NCBI GenBank assembly: GCA_030843315.1
Contig: JAUUPT010000020.1
Location: forward strand, 1-61,592
Reading direction: 5' to 3'
DNA length: 61,592 nucleotides
DNA from: Bacteroidaceae bacterium
Lineage (GTDB): Bacteria; Bacteroidota; Bacteroidia; Bacteroidales; Bacteroidaceae
Below the pieces are notes generated by a model that was not told where the DNA came from, ran no database searches, and worked only from the letters and a program-made list of their open reading frames with translations. This document shows, one piece after another, positions 8,492 to 18,046 of the stretch. The translations under genes were made by a program, and so were the position numbers. How positions within the stretch are numbered: position 1 is the first letter of the stretch; each line of letters begins with the position of its first letter.

Positions 8492-10864
8492 ATGAAACTG
8501 ATACGATTATCCATACGGACATTATGCCGATTCAAGGCATACACGACAATCAACATCGTAGGACTGGCATTGAGTCTGGCATGCGTCATTATTATTTCTC
8601 GCTACGTAAGGCAAGAAAGTAGTGTAGACTGTTATAGCCCGTCCAAAGACCGGATTGGTATATTGGTTCAGGAATATAAAGATAACGTCAACAAGACAAC
8701 CGTTATCGGAGGCCCTTTTGAAGATGCGGATATAGAAGTAATGTCTACTTTCATGTGGATAAACAAAGACTATATCGTAACAGAGAAAGAACAGATTGAC
8801 GTAGAAACCATTGTAGCGGATAGCTTGTTTCTAAAAGCCACCAATTTACCAATGAAGTATGGCAAAACCGAGTTATGGGCTTCCCATCCGCAAACCACTT
8901 TTATCACGGAAGAATTAAGTGAAAAGCTGTTTGGTGCTATCAATCCTATAGGAAAAGCAATTCAGTACTCTACCGGAGATCCGCTCATCGTAACCGGCGT
9001 TATCAGTAAAGAAGGAGGAAAGCGCTCTTTACACTTCGATATGCTTGTACCCGAGACGTTGCAGGAGAATTGGGATTTTCACTTTCCCATGAATATTGCA
9101 TTGATCCGTCCGGGGGCTACATTTGCAACTATAAATAAGCGCCATGCTGCATTTCAGCAATCTCCCAGAGGCCCTATTGAATTCAGATATCAATTACTTC
9201 CTATGCGTGAAGTCTATTTTCATCCGGCAATTGACACTTGGCAGAATATGCTACTAAAAGGAAATCAAACTCATCTGAATTTGCTGGTGTTGGTTGCAGC
9301 ATTAATTCTAATCGTAGGCATCTTTAATTTTATGAGCCTTTATACAGTTGTCCTATTGAAACGCGGGAAAGAGTTTGGACTAAAGAAAGTGTTTGGAAAT
9401 AACTCCAGACAACTGTTTACCCAATTATGTGCCGAGAATTTCTGCTTGACGCTCTTCTCACTGTTCATAGCCTGGTTCTTTGTTGAAGTATCGGCCCAAC
9501 CGCTAAATCATTATCTTGAAGTAACCCAGCAGTCCGGCCTCGGATTCGATACAGGAATTACAGTAGCAATCTTATGCCTATTGCCATTGCTCGCTTCTAT
9601 TTATCCATATCTTAAATTCAGATATAATGCTCCGATACATTCTTTGCAGAAAATATATACGGGTGGAAAGTCTATTGTTATTAGAAACTTGTATTTAAGT
9701 ATTCAGTACATTGTGACCTTCACTCTGGTAGTTGTTTCTTTGTTTTTTGCAAAGCAATTATATGAAATGACTCATGCAGAGTTGGGATATAAAACAGACT
9801 CCATTGTCAAAGTGAATTTTGAGCGTTACGAACGTAAACAGCCCACTACCGAAGAAGAATATCTGAAACAAAAAGATTTGCGGCAAGCTTCCGAAGACCG
9901 TATCCGTACTTCGATGAATGCATCACCTTTATTCACAGCATGGAATTATTCTCTGTCTCCTTACGAATATTTCACAGAAAGCCCAGTGCAGTTCCGCAGT
10001 TCCGGTGCTTCGGACTTCCAGCCTTTATATTGTATTCCGATTACTGATAAAGAAATCCAATTTCATGGTTTTCATCTGATTGAAGGCCGATTATGGAATG
10101 CAGATATTGACCATGAAGGAGATGCCAAACTTATTCTTAGCAGAAAGGCAATGCAACTTTATGGATTCAAAAGCATAACAGATGCCCAATTAGAGCCTCA
10201 AACTCCGTTATGGCCCCGGAATGATTTGTCTGCCTATCAGATTATCGGTGTTATCGAAGATTTTTATTGCGGGCATTTATCCAAACCGGTGCTTCCAATA
10301 GCCTTTACATACGGTAAAACGTATTTACCGCAAATTCCCCTACAAGCAAGTATTGCTCCGGGACATCAGGCAGAAGCCCTTGCTTTCTTAGAAAAGCTGC
10401 ATCGTGGAACTGCTGAAGGAGCTTTCAACTATACCTTTGCCAAGGATGAGGTTGAAAATCTATATAAATCGGATAGGCAAACAGCCATCGTGTATTCTTT
10501 CTTTGCGCTAATGGCTATTTTGATTTCATCCATCGGCTTGTTCGGATTGTCATTGTTCGATATCCAGCAGCGTTATAGGGAAATAGCTTTGCGGAAAGTG
10601 AACGGAGCTACCACAAAAGAGATAATGCCTTTATTACTGAAGAAATATGCTATAATACTGATTATATCTTTCATAATAGCTATTCCCATCTCATATTGGG
10701 GAATAACTATTTATCTGGAAAGTTATGCATATAAAGCAAACCTCAGTATGTGGCTATTTTTGATAGCAGCCACCATCGTATCATTGATATCCATCCTTAC
10801 TTTATACTTTCAAATAAAGAAGGCAATTCAAATTAATCCGGCAAAAGTGATAAAGAGCGAATAG
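8492..10864 (+). CDS. MacB/FtsX-type ABC permease 2
   Basis: The 790 residues have the same two-FtsX, two-periplasmic-domain layout as permease 1, which ends 13 bases earlier. Shared features include the start MKLIRLSIRTLCRFKAYT, a first helix at about 18-36, LKRGKEFGLKKVFG after the second helix group, RYREIALRKVNGA near the C-terminal block and the ending NPAKVIKSE. Permeases 1 and 2 form one subfamily (RRGKEYG/KRGKEFG), separate from permeases 3-5. It is the last gene before the internal sigma-54 promoter at 10961, so it closes the first transcription segment, although read-through is likely because no terminator is visible. Confidence 0.9.
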   Translation: MKLIRLSIRTLCRFKAYTTINIVGLALSLACVIIISRYVRQESSVDCYSPSKDRIGILVQEYKDNVNKTTVIGGPFEDADIEVMSTFMWINKDYIVTEKEQIDVETIVADSLFLKATNLPMKYGKTELWASHPQTTFITEELSEKLFGAINPIGKAIQYSTGDPLIVTGVISKEGGKRSLHFDMLVPETLQENWDFHFPMNIALIRPGATFATINKRHAAFQQSPRGPIEFRYQLLPMREVYFHPAIDTWQNMLLKGNQTHLNLLVLVAALILIVGIFNFMSLYTVVLLKRGKEFGLKKVFGNNSRQLFTQLCAENFCLTLFSLFIAWFFVEVSAQPLNHYLEVTQQSGLGFDTGITVAILCLLPLLASIYPYLKFRYNAPIHSLQKIYTGGKSIVIRNLYLSIQYIVTFTLVVVSLFFAKQLYEMTHAELGYKTDSIVKVNFERYERKQPTTEEEYLKQKDLRQASEDRIRTSMNASPLFTAWNYSLSPYEYFTESPVQFRSSGASDFQPLYCIPITDKEIQFHGFHLIEGRLWNADIDHEGDAKLILSRKAMQLYGFKSITDAQLEPQTPLWPRNDLSAYQIIGVIEDFYCGHLSKPVLPIAFTYGKTYLPQIPLQASIAPGHQAEALAFLEKLHRGTAEGAFNYTFAKDEVENLYKSDRQTAIVYSFFALMAILISSIGLFGLSLFDIQQRYREIALRKVNGATTKEIMPLLLKKYAIILIISFIIAIPISYWGITIYLESYAYKANLSMWLFLIAATIVSLISILTLYFQIKKAIQINPAKVIKSE

Positions 10865-10879
10865 GAAAGAGTGTACTTT

Positions 10880-10905
10880 CGCACGATATTCGTGCGGAAT
10901 AGCAC
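10880..10905 (+). promoter_or_regulatory. Candidate upstream activator site 2 for the sigma-54 regulator
   Basis: The site reads CGCAC (10880-10884), N7, GTGCG (10892-10896), N5, GCAC (10902-10905), identical in words and spacing to the site at 3034-3059. Here the first two words extend to a perfect dyad, CGCACGA-TAT-TCGTGCG. It begins 82 bases before the sigma-54-like TGGTAC at 10962, the same distance as at the first promoter. Confidence 0.72.
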
Positions 10906-10960
10906 GGCGTTATAAATAGGCATAAGAATACATAATACTGATTATAAACGTATTAATACT

Positions 10961-10977
10961 TTGGTACAATATTTGAT
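10961..10977 (+). promoter_or_regulatory. Internal sigma-54-like promoter before permease 3
   Basis: TTGGTAC at 10961-10967 and TTGAT at 10973-10977 have the -24/-12 spacing, with GG and TTG 12 bases apart. The -12 region TATTTGA is identical to that of the promoter at 3115. The ATG of permease 3 lies 27 bases after the -12 G, against 28 at the first promoter, so the whole upstream unit is conserved in geometry. Confidence 0.68.
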
Positions 10978-11001
10978 TTCATTCTTTGTAAAAGATAAGA
11001 T

Positions 11002-13317
11002 ATGATATACCACTATTTTAAAATAGCATTCAGAAACTTGCTCAAATACAAGACGCAGAGCATTATTTCTATCATTGGACTGGCGATAGGCTTTACCTGC
11101 TTTGCACTTGCCAATCTATGGATACATTATGAAATGACCTACGACAACTACCACAAAGATGCCGACAGATTATATTTGCTCTATTACAAAGTTGTTAATG
11201 ATACAGGCTATTCTACCGGAATGCCTTATCCTACATCAACCCTCTTGAAAAAAGATTATCCTGAGGTAGAAGATGCTTGTGCCTATATACTTTGGGATGA
11301 AATGGAATTGAAAGTAGAGGGTGTTCCCGCTATGAATACGCGAATGATGCTGGCAGATTCCTGTTTCATAAATATGTTCGGGATTACTCTCGTATCGGGA
11401 AACAGGGAGTTCTTGCACAATAACTCACAGATAGCCTTGACTGAGGGTACTGCCATGAAACTTTTCGGCAGTACTGATGTGCTGGGCAGAGAAATGAAAC
11501 TCAACGGCAGTGATGTAACCGTTGGTGCTATACTGAAGGAAATGAAACATAGCAATCTCTCTTACGGTTGCTGGGGGCAAGGCGCTTATTTTCATCAATG
11601 GCCGGAAGAGTGGGGATATTACGGTTTTCAGATTTGCGTAAAGTTGCGAAAGGGCACTTCTGTTGAAGACTTTCAGAAGAAACTGGCAGCCTCTCAATTC
11701 AAGGCAGATTCCCGTGATCTTAAACCTTTTTTTGAAAGCACCAAGATAATGCCGATTAGTGAATACCATTATTCAATACTTAATTCGGAGAAAACCATAC
11801 GATTACAGTATCTGATATTCTTTTCCGTCATTGGCGGACTGGTTATCCTATGCTCGCTTTTCAACTATTTGTCTCTGTTCGTCACTCGTATCAATATTCG
11901 CTGCAAGGAATTAGAACTAAGACGGGTATGCGGTTCTTCGGCCGGTGGTATCCTAGTACTGTTCGCGGTAGAGTACGGCATTCTGATTATACTGGCGGGC
12001 ATAGTGGGCATGACATTGGTGGAGATTGCTTTGCCTGCATTCAGAGACATGTCGGGAGTTACGGGAAACGTTTATTGCGAATCACTGCTATATTTCGCCG
12101 GGCTTCTGTTATTGTCATTCATATTGTTGCTTCCCTTTGCGCTGCGCCGTCGCACATCGAAACATAAAAAGGGAACACGCTTTTTAACTTATCGGTACAG
12201 CATTCTGTTCCAGATATTCATCAGCATACTTTTTCTTTTTTGCGTGAGTATTCTTATGAAGCAGATACATCATCTCACCCATACGGATTTAGGATGGGAG
12301 CGGAAAAACATTGCGTCTTTTCCTCTTATCTATCCTCGGGACAGTTACGATGAAATTGCAGAAAGAATAGCACAGATGCCATGTACCCGTGAAGTCTTAA
12401 AAGACCATTACGGGCTTCTTCCACGAACACTGGGTATAGACCTGCATATCAAGGATTGGGACGGCAAACCCGAAGGTGCGGATGAACTTGAGATACTAAG
12501 TCTGGTTGAAGGAAAAGAAATTGTGGATTTCTACCACCTGGAGCTTATAGAAGGAGAAATGATGAAAGAGGAAGAGACGGATAAAGTCGTACTGAACGAA
12601 ACGGCTGTAAAATATTTGGGTATGAACGAGCCTATTGGGAAAAGCATTCGTCTGAATGAAAAAGAGTCCAAAACCATTGTAGGCGTAGTGAAAGACTTCC
12701 ATACAACTGCCCCCACCATACAGGTGAAACCAATCATGCTGATAGGGAAGCATGGCTATGCAAACAAGTTTTGGGCCGGAAGAGGGGATATCCTGGTAAA
12801 ATTCCATGAAGGCAAATGGAAAGAACTGAAAAGTGGAGTAGAGGAACTGTTCAGCCAGTCCTATCCGGATGTAAGATACAAATTGGTGAATGTGGAAGAA
12901 GAGTATAACGAATACCTGAAATCAGAGAATCTGCTGATGAAACTACTCTCCTTTGTCTCAATGGTTTGCATTCTGATTACTGCATTCGGCATCTTCTCTT
13001 TGGTTACCCTTAGCTGCGAGCAACGCCGCAAAGAGATAGCCGTCCGCAAAGTGAACGGTGCTACGATCAAAGATATTCTTGTTATGTTTGTCAAGGAATA
13101 TCTGCTACTGCTGATTATCGCATCCGTCATAGCATTTCCCATCGGCTATGCCCTGATGAAGCAATGGTTGCAGAGTTACATCGAACAAACAAGCATTGAC
13201 GCTTGGATATATCTTGCTATCTTCGCAGGTATTGCCCTTGTCATAGCCATCTGCATAGGGTGGCGCGTATGGCAGGCGGCACGACAGAATCCGGCGGAAG
13301 TGATAAAGAGTGAGTAA
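11002..13317 (+). CDS. MacB/FtsX-type ABC permease 3
   Basis: This 771-residue permease opens the second transcription segment. It starts MIYHYFKIAFRNLLKYKTQS, the start type shared with permeases 4 and 5, with a first helix at about 20-42. A periplasmic domain, an FtsX block (about 268-385), a second periplasmic domain and the C-terminal FtsX block follow. EQRRKEIAVRKVNGA marks the C-terminal coupling region and NPAEVIKSE the end. Its last 100 or so residues are nearly the same as those of permease 5 (for example KQWLQSYIEQTSIDAWIYL), whereas the rest has diverged much more. No ATPase motifs are present, so it must borrow the ATPase at 20447. Confidence 0.9.
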   Translation: MIYHYFKIAFRNLLKYKTQSIISIIGLAIGFTCFALANLWIHYEMTYDNYHKDADRLYLLYYKVVNDTGYSTGMPYPTSTLLKKDYPEVEDACAYILWDEMELKVEGVPAMNTRMMLADSCFINMFGITLVSGNREFLHNNSQIALTEGTAMKLFGSTDVLGREMKLNGSDVTVGAILKEMKHSNLSYGCWGQGAYFHQWPEEWGYYGFQICVKLRKGTSVEDFQKKLAASQFKADSRDLKPFFESTKIMPISEYHYSILNSEKTIRLQYLIFFSVIGGLVILCSLFNYLSLFVTRINIRCKELELRRVCGSSAGGILVLFAVEYGILIILAGIVGMTLVEIALPAFRDMSGVTGNVYCESLLYFAGLLLLSFILLLPFALRRRTSKHKKGTRFLTYRYSILFQIFISILFLFCVSILMKQIHHLTHTDLGWERKNIASFPLIYPRDSYDEIAERIAQMPCTREVLKDHYGLLPRTLGIDLHIKDWDGKPEGADELEILSLVEGKEIVDFYHLELIEGEMMKEEETDKVVLNETAVKYLGMNEPIGKSIRLNEKESKTIVGVVKDFHTTAPTIQVKPIMLIGKHGYANKFWAGRGDILVKFHEGKWKELKSGVEELFSQSYPDVRYKLVNVEEEYNEYLKSENLLMKLLSFVSMVCILITAFGIFSLVTLSCEQRRKEIAVRKVNGATIKDILVMFVKEYLLLLIIASVIAFPIGYALMKQWLQSYIEQTSIDAWIYLAIFAGIALVIAICIGWRVWQAARQNPAEVIKSE

Positions 13318-13335
13318 TCAAATACAAATAGAACC

Positions 13336-15708
13336 ATGATAGCACATTATTTCAAAGTAGCAATAAGGAACTTGTTAAAGTATAAAGTTCAGTCGATAGT
13401 CAGCATTCTGGGATTGGCAGTGGGCTTTGTATGTTTTGCATTGTCGCTCTATTGGATACACTACGAAACGACTTATGATAACTTTCGTCAGGATGCAGAC
13501 CGTATTTATATGGTGCGCACGAACGATGGATATGCGGAGGGAAAAATATCATCCCGAGTTCCTTATTCACTTGCCACCTACTTGACGGAGAATTTTCCTG
13601 AAATAGAAGTTGCTGCACCTTTCCATGTCAGTTCTTCCGAGCGGATTAGTGTCAATGGTATATATCAGGATGTACCGTTCTCGTCAGCAGACAGCGCATG
13701 GATGCAGTTGATGGATATCCGGATTATAAAGGGAAACCGCAACTTCATGCTGCCTAAAGACAATGCTGAGATTGCTATTACCGAAAAAGCAGCCAAAGAA
13801 TGGTTTGGCACCGAAGACCCGCTGGGAAAAGAAGTGGAGACGTGGAGCCGCACAAAGACAATCGGCGCCATTGTTCGGGCAGAAGGTACACATACCAACT
13901 TCCCGTTTAAGTTAATCGGTAATCCCGAATTGGGAAGAACCTGGTGGTATACCACCTGGAATATGCTGATTAAAGTAAGGGCCGGCACCAATCCTAAAGA
14001 GCTTGAAGCTAAAATGACTGCCAATATGCCCCGCGAACTGCAACAAGTGACCGATACACGAAATACCGGTATAGAACGGATTTACCTTACACCACTTTCC
14101 GAACTGCATTATGCCAAAGACTTTCGGAAGGATAAAGAGGCGGCTATCACCTTTAATTATATAGTTTACTTTTCTGTGGCAGCTATTCTGATTATAGTGT
14201 GCGCACTCATCAATTATCTCACTTTGTTTATCAACCGCATGAGGGTTCGCCAGCGTGAAATGGCTTTACGAATGATTCACGGGGCTAATGTACGATCGCT
14301 TATATCATTATTGACCATCGAGTTCCTGGTCCTGTTGATATGCGCCATCTTTACGGGATTCCTGATTATTGAACTCTGCCTGCCGCAGTTCATCGAACTG
14401 ACCGGAATAGATGCGCCGAAATCCGCTTTGTATGGCGAAACATTCCTGTTTGTCCTACTGGTTTCCATCATTATATTAGCGGCTATCATCGGACTGCTGT
14501 ATTTCTTGTATCACCGTTCTTTACACCGTTCATTGCGCCACGACGCAGGGCGACGCACGGGCTCGCTACTGCGCAAAAGCAGTATCGTATTGCAGTTTTT
14601 TGTTTGTTTCGGCTTTATCGGTTGCACCGTATTGATGAACCAACAACTGGATTACTTGCGCCATCGCGACTTAGGAATGGATTTTCATAATAAGGGAAGT
14701 TTCTCTGTGAGAGGGAGAGGTGATTTTAATCTGTATCCACTGGTGGAAAAGGTAAAGAGTTTGCCTATGGTAACCGAAGCCTTGCCTAATGATTATTACT
14801 CACTGATAGTACAAATCCAAGCCATTGGGCAATGGGACAACTGGGACGGACTGGATACGCCGCTCAATGCACCTATACCTGTAAACTTGTTCTTGGGTAG
14901 AGAAGATTTCTTCCTATACTATGGCATTACATTACTTGCCGGCGAATGGCTCAACGACTTCTCCACTAACAATGAGATTATCATTAACGAATCATTGGCA
15001 CGCCGCATGGGATGGACTCCCCAGGAAGCCATAGGCAAACACGTCATTACGCCTTATATCACCTATACCATTATTGGCGTGGTAAAAGACTGTCACTACA
15101 CAGCACCCACTTTGCCCGTTCCTAACACTGCCTTTATAGTTGGAGAGGATATGGGATATATGCAACGAAGTGCAGGAATCTTGTTCAAATACAAAGAGGG
15201 CACCTGGAACGAATGCCGTCAGGCTCTCGAAGAAATTTATCGCGAAGAGTTTCCGTCCGACAAGATAATGCAGATAAACAGTGAAGAAGAAGTTTATAAT
15301 AGCTATCTCCGTTCCGAGGATATGCTGACCCGCCTGCTTAGCTTTGCATCTTTGGTATGTATACTTACCGCCATGTTCGGCATCTATTCGTTGGTTACGC
15401 TTACTTGCGAACAGCGCCGTAAAGAAATAGCGGTACGCAAGGTAAACGGTGCCACTGTGTGGAGCATCCTGCTGCTGTTCTTCCGTGAATATTTAGGTAT
15501 GGTCTGCCTTGCCGCAGTCGTTGCTCTCCCGCTGACTTATGTTATCATTAAACATTGGATAGAGAACTACACACGCCAAGTCAGCATCAGCATCTTGCCT
15601 TTTATACTTATCTTCATTGGACTGACATTAGTAGTCATTGCCGGAATCAGCTGGCGCGTATGGCGTGCAGCTAACGAGAATCCGGCGGAGGTAATCAAGA
15701 ACGAATAA
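13336..15708 (+). CDS. MacB/FtsX-type ABC permease 4
   Basis: This 790-residue permease belongs to the permease 3-5 subfamily and starts 18 bases after permease 3 ends (MIAHYFKVAIRNLLKYKVQS). It has the full double layout and the signature EQRRKEIAVRKVNGA, ending NPAEVIKNE. Its C-terminal block (SILLLFFREYLGMVCLAAVV) is clearly different from the almost shared C-terminal blocks of permeases 3 and 5 on either side of it. The middle of the protein (about 395-420) is rich in His and Arg (LYHRSLHRSLRHDAGRR). Context and family suggest a role in an outer-membrane-directed export or efflux machine; the substrate is unknown. Confidence 0.9.
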   Translation: MIAHYFKVAIRNLLKYKVQSIVSILGLAVGFVCFALSLYWIHYETTYDNFRQDADRIYMVRTNDGYAEGKISSRVPYSLATYLTENFPEIEVAAPFHVSSSERISVNGIYQDVPFSSADSAWMQLMDIRIIKGNRNFMLPKDNAEIAITEKAAKEWFGTEDPLGKEVETWSRTKTIGAIVRAEGTHTNFPFKLIGNPELGRTWWYTTWNMLIKVRAGTNPKELEAKMTANMPRELQQVTDTRNTGIERIYLTPLSELHYAKDFRKDKEAAITFNYIVYFSVAAILIIVCALINYLTLFINRMRVRQREMALRMIHGANVRSLISLLTIEFLVLLICAIFTGFLIIELCLPQFIELTGIDAPKSALYGETFLFVLLVSIIILAAIIGLLYFLYHRSLHRSLRHDAGRRTGSLLRKSSIVLQFFVCFGFIGCTVLMNQQLDYLRHRDLGMDFHNKGSFSVRGRGDFNLYPLVEKVKSLPMVTEALPNDYYSLIVQIQAIGQWDNWDGLDTPLNAPIPVNLFLGREDFFLYYGITLLAGEWLNDFSTNNEIIINESLARRMGWTPQEAIGKHVITPYITYTIIGVVKDCHYTAPTLPVPNTAFIVGEDMGYMQRSAGILFKYKEGTWNECRQALEEIYREEFPSDKIMQINSEEEVYNSYLRSEDMLTRLLSFASLVCILTAMFGIYSLVTLTCEQRRKEIAVRKVNGATVWSILLLFFREYLGMVCLAAVVALPLTYVIIKHWIENYTRQVSISILPFILIFIGLTLVVIAGISWRVWRAANENPAEVIKNE

Positions 15709-15725
15709 CATATATAAATCAGATA

Positions 15726-18023
15726 ATGAAAATGATACGACATTACTTTAAAGTAGCTACGAGGAACTTGTTGAAATACAAGACGCAAACTCTCATCAGC
15801 ATTGTTGGTTTGGCAGTAGGGTTCACTTGCTTTGCCCTTTCCGCCTTATGGATTCGTTATGAAATGACTTATGATAATTTCCATGAGGGAGCAGAACGAA
15901 CCTATTTGATACGTGTTCAGGATGGTTACAACGCGAATGGCATTAGCAATACCACTCCTTCGTTACTGGCGCGTTATCTGAAAAGCAACTTCCCGGAAAT
16001 AGAAGCCGCAAGTGGCATACAAAACTCGGAATGCTTTCTTCGCTTGGAGAACGGGAGTAAAATAGCTCCAATTATAGGTGTGGACTCTGCCGCAACCAAT
16101 ATGTTCAATATAAAAGTACTGGAAGGAAATACCAACTTCCTGAAGCATGATAAACATGAAATCGGTATCACACAGGAGTTGGCTCAGGAGTTGTTTGGCG
16201 ATAAGAATCCTTTGGGAGAAGAACTGGACCTGGACAATCAGAAGTATAAGGTATGCGCCATTGTAAGCAGTTGGTCGCGCCATTCCAATATCCCATATCA
16301 GATAGTGCGCTCTCTCATGATATATGATAGATGGAGTTCTCCCGATGTGACCACTTTTATCCGCACCCGACCCGGAACCGACAACATCGCTTTAGAAAAA
16401 AAACTGACAGCAATCAATCTGTCACAGATGGATACCGAATGCAATTTAGGCAATTTGACGGTGACACCTTTACACAAAGTACGCTACTCAAACTTCCACC
16501 GGAAAGAAACAATAGTGGTATCCTTCCAGTATATTACTTATTTCTGTATCATTGGCGGCTTGATAATCATTTGCTCGCTATTCAACTATCTGATACTTTT
16601 CATCAACCGTATGCGTATGCGCAAACGGGAGATGGCATTGCGCAAAGTTTGCGGAGCAGATAATAAATCATTATTCTGCCTGCATTCCACTGAAATGCTC
16701 ATCATGCTATTTGCGTCCATGCTGGTAGGGATGATTCTGATTGAAATATGCAGTTCCGCATTTATACATTTTACTAATATAGAAATAAACCGGGAGCATC
16801 TATATTTGGAGTCAATCTGTTACTTGCTGACGGTTATTATTATTGCATTCATCATCGCACAGATTCCTATTTCCTATTTCCGCAGACGTACATTATCCAT
16901 CAGGTTGGCTCTTACCCTTCAACTGATCATCAGCATTTTATTTGTTTTTGCAACTACAATCATGTTGAAGCAGATTTATTATCAGAAGCATGCCGAAACC
17001 CATATCAAGCAACACAATATAGGAAGTGTGGCATTATGGATGAACGGAGATATCCGGGCTTGGACGGAGAAAATTGCAGCACTTCCCATGGTTACGGAAA
17101 CGTTGCCGCCCCAATATTTCCCGATTGTCTCTACCGGCCCGATGATGTATATGGATATCAATCAGTGGGACGACAAACCGGAACAAGCTCCGGAAGTTGG
17201 CTTGGGAGTTATCCTGGCTAAGGAACCTTTCTTCCGGTTCTATAATATTCAGTTGCTGGAAGGAGAGTGGCTGACGGAGAAGAGCAGTGAACAGGATATT
17301 ATAATCAATGAAACGGCTGCCAGGAAGTTTGGTTGGAAACACCCGATAGGCAAACAGATACAACTGGATGAGGACACCCGGTATACGGTAACAGGGGTTG
17401 TCAAGGATTTCCGTTATGTATCGCCTACCGTAGCAACGCCCGCTATCTGTTTTAGTCTGACTGATAGCCAGAGTTATCAATGGTTCCGTGCAAGCATTCT
17501 GTTCAAATTCCGGGAAGGTAGTTGGAATGAATGTCGCCAAGCTATTGAGGCAATGCATAAGGAGGATTTTCCCTCATCTGCTTTACGCTTATTCAATGAA
17601 GAACAAGAGTACGATAAATTCTTGAAATCAGAGAACTCCCTTGCCAGCCTGTTGAGCGTCGCTGCGCTTGTCTGTGTGCTTATCTCAGCCTTCGGCATCT
17701 TTTCTTTTGTAACCCTCAGTTGTGAGCAACGCCGCAAGGAGATAGCAGTCCGGAAAGTAAACGGTGCAACGGTGAAAGATATTCTTGTCATGTTCGTAAG
17801 GGAATACCTGTTGCTGCTGATAGTTGCATCCGTCATTGCATTCTCCATAGGTTATGCCTTGATGAAGCAATGGTTGCAGATCTACATTGAACAGACAAGT
17901 ATCGATGCCTGGATTTATCTTGCCATCTTTGCAGGCATTGCCATCATTATTGCTATCTGCATAGGGTGGCGTGTATGGTGTGCGGCTCGACAGAATCCGG
18001 CGGAAGTAATCAAAAGCGAATAA
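15726..18023 (+). CDS. MacB/FtsX-type ABC permease 5
   Basis: This 765-residue permease of the 3-5 subfamily begins 17 bases after permease 4. Two in-frame ATGs, at 15726 and 15732, are possible. The second gives MIRHYFKVATRNLLKYKTQT, which aligns with the starts of permeases 3 and 4. It has a first helix at about 22-44, an FtsX block near 265-385 and a C-terminal block after EQRRKEIAVRKVNGA, ending NPAEVIKSE. The C-terminal block matches permease 3 almost residue for residue, including KQWLQIYIEQTSIDAWIYL, suggesting recent homogenisation between these two non-adjacent copies. Confidence 0.9.
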   Translation: MKMIRHYFKVATRNLLKYKTQTLISIVGLAVGFTCFALSALWIRYEMTYDNFHEGAERTYLIRVQDGYNANGISNTTPSLLARYLKSNFPEIEAASGIQNSECFLRLENGSKIAPIIGVDSAATNMFNIKVLEGNTNFLKHDKHEIGITQELAQELFGDKNPLGEELDLDNQKYKVCAIVSSWSRHSNIPYQIVRSLMIYDRWSSPDVTTFIRTRPGTDNIALEKKLTAINLSQMDTECNLGNLTVTPLHKVRYSNFHRKETIVVSFQYITYFCIIGGLIIICSLFNYLILFINRMRMRKREMALRKVCGADNKSLFCLHSTEMLIMLFASMLVGMILIEICSSAFIHFTNIEINREHLYLESICYLLTVIIIAFIIAQIPISYFRRRTLSIRLALTLQLIISILFVFATTIMLKQIYYQKHAETHIKQHNIGSVALWMNGDIRAWTEKIAALPMVTETLPPQYFPIVSTGPMMYMDINQWDDKPEQAPEVGLGVILAKEPFFRFYNIQLLEGEWLTEKSSEQDIIINETAARKFGWKHPIGKQIQLDEDTRYTVTGVVKDFRYVSPTVATPAICFSLTDSQSYQWFRASILFKFREGSWNECRQAIEAMHKEDFPSSALRLFNEEQEYDKFLKSENSLASLLSVAALVCVLISAFGIFSFVTLSCEQRRKEIAVRKVNGATVKDILVMFVREYLLLLIVASVIAFSIGYALMKQWLQIYIEQTSIDAWIYLAIFAGIAIIIAICIGWRVWCAARQNPAEVIKSE

Positions 18024-18046
18024 AAATATCATAAACTCCATAGATA

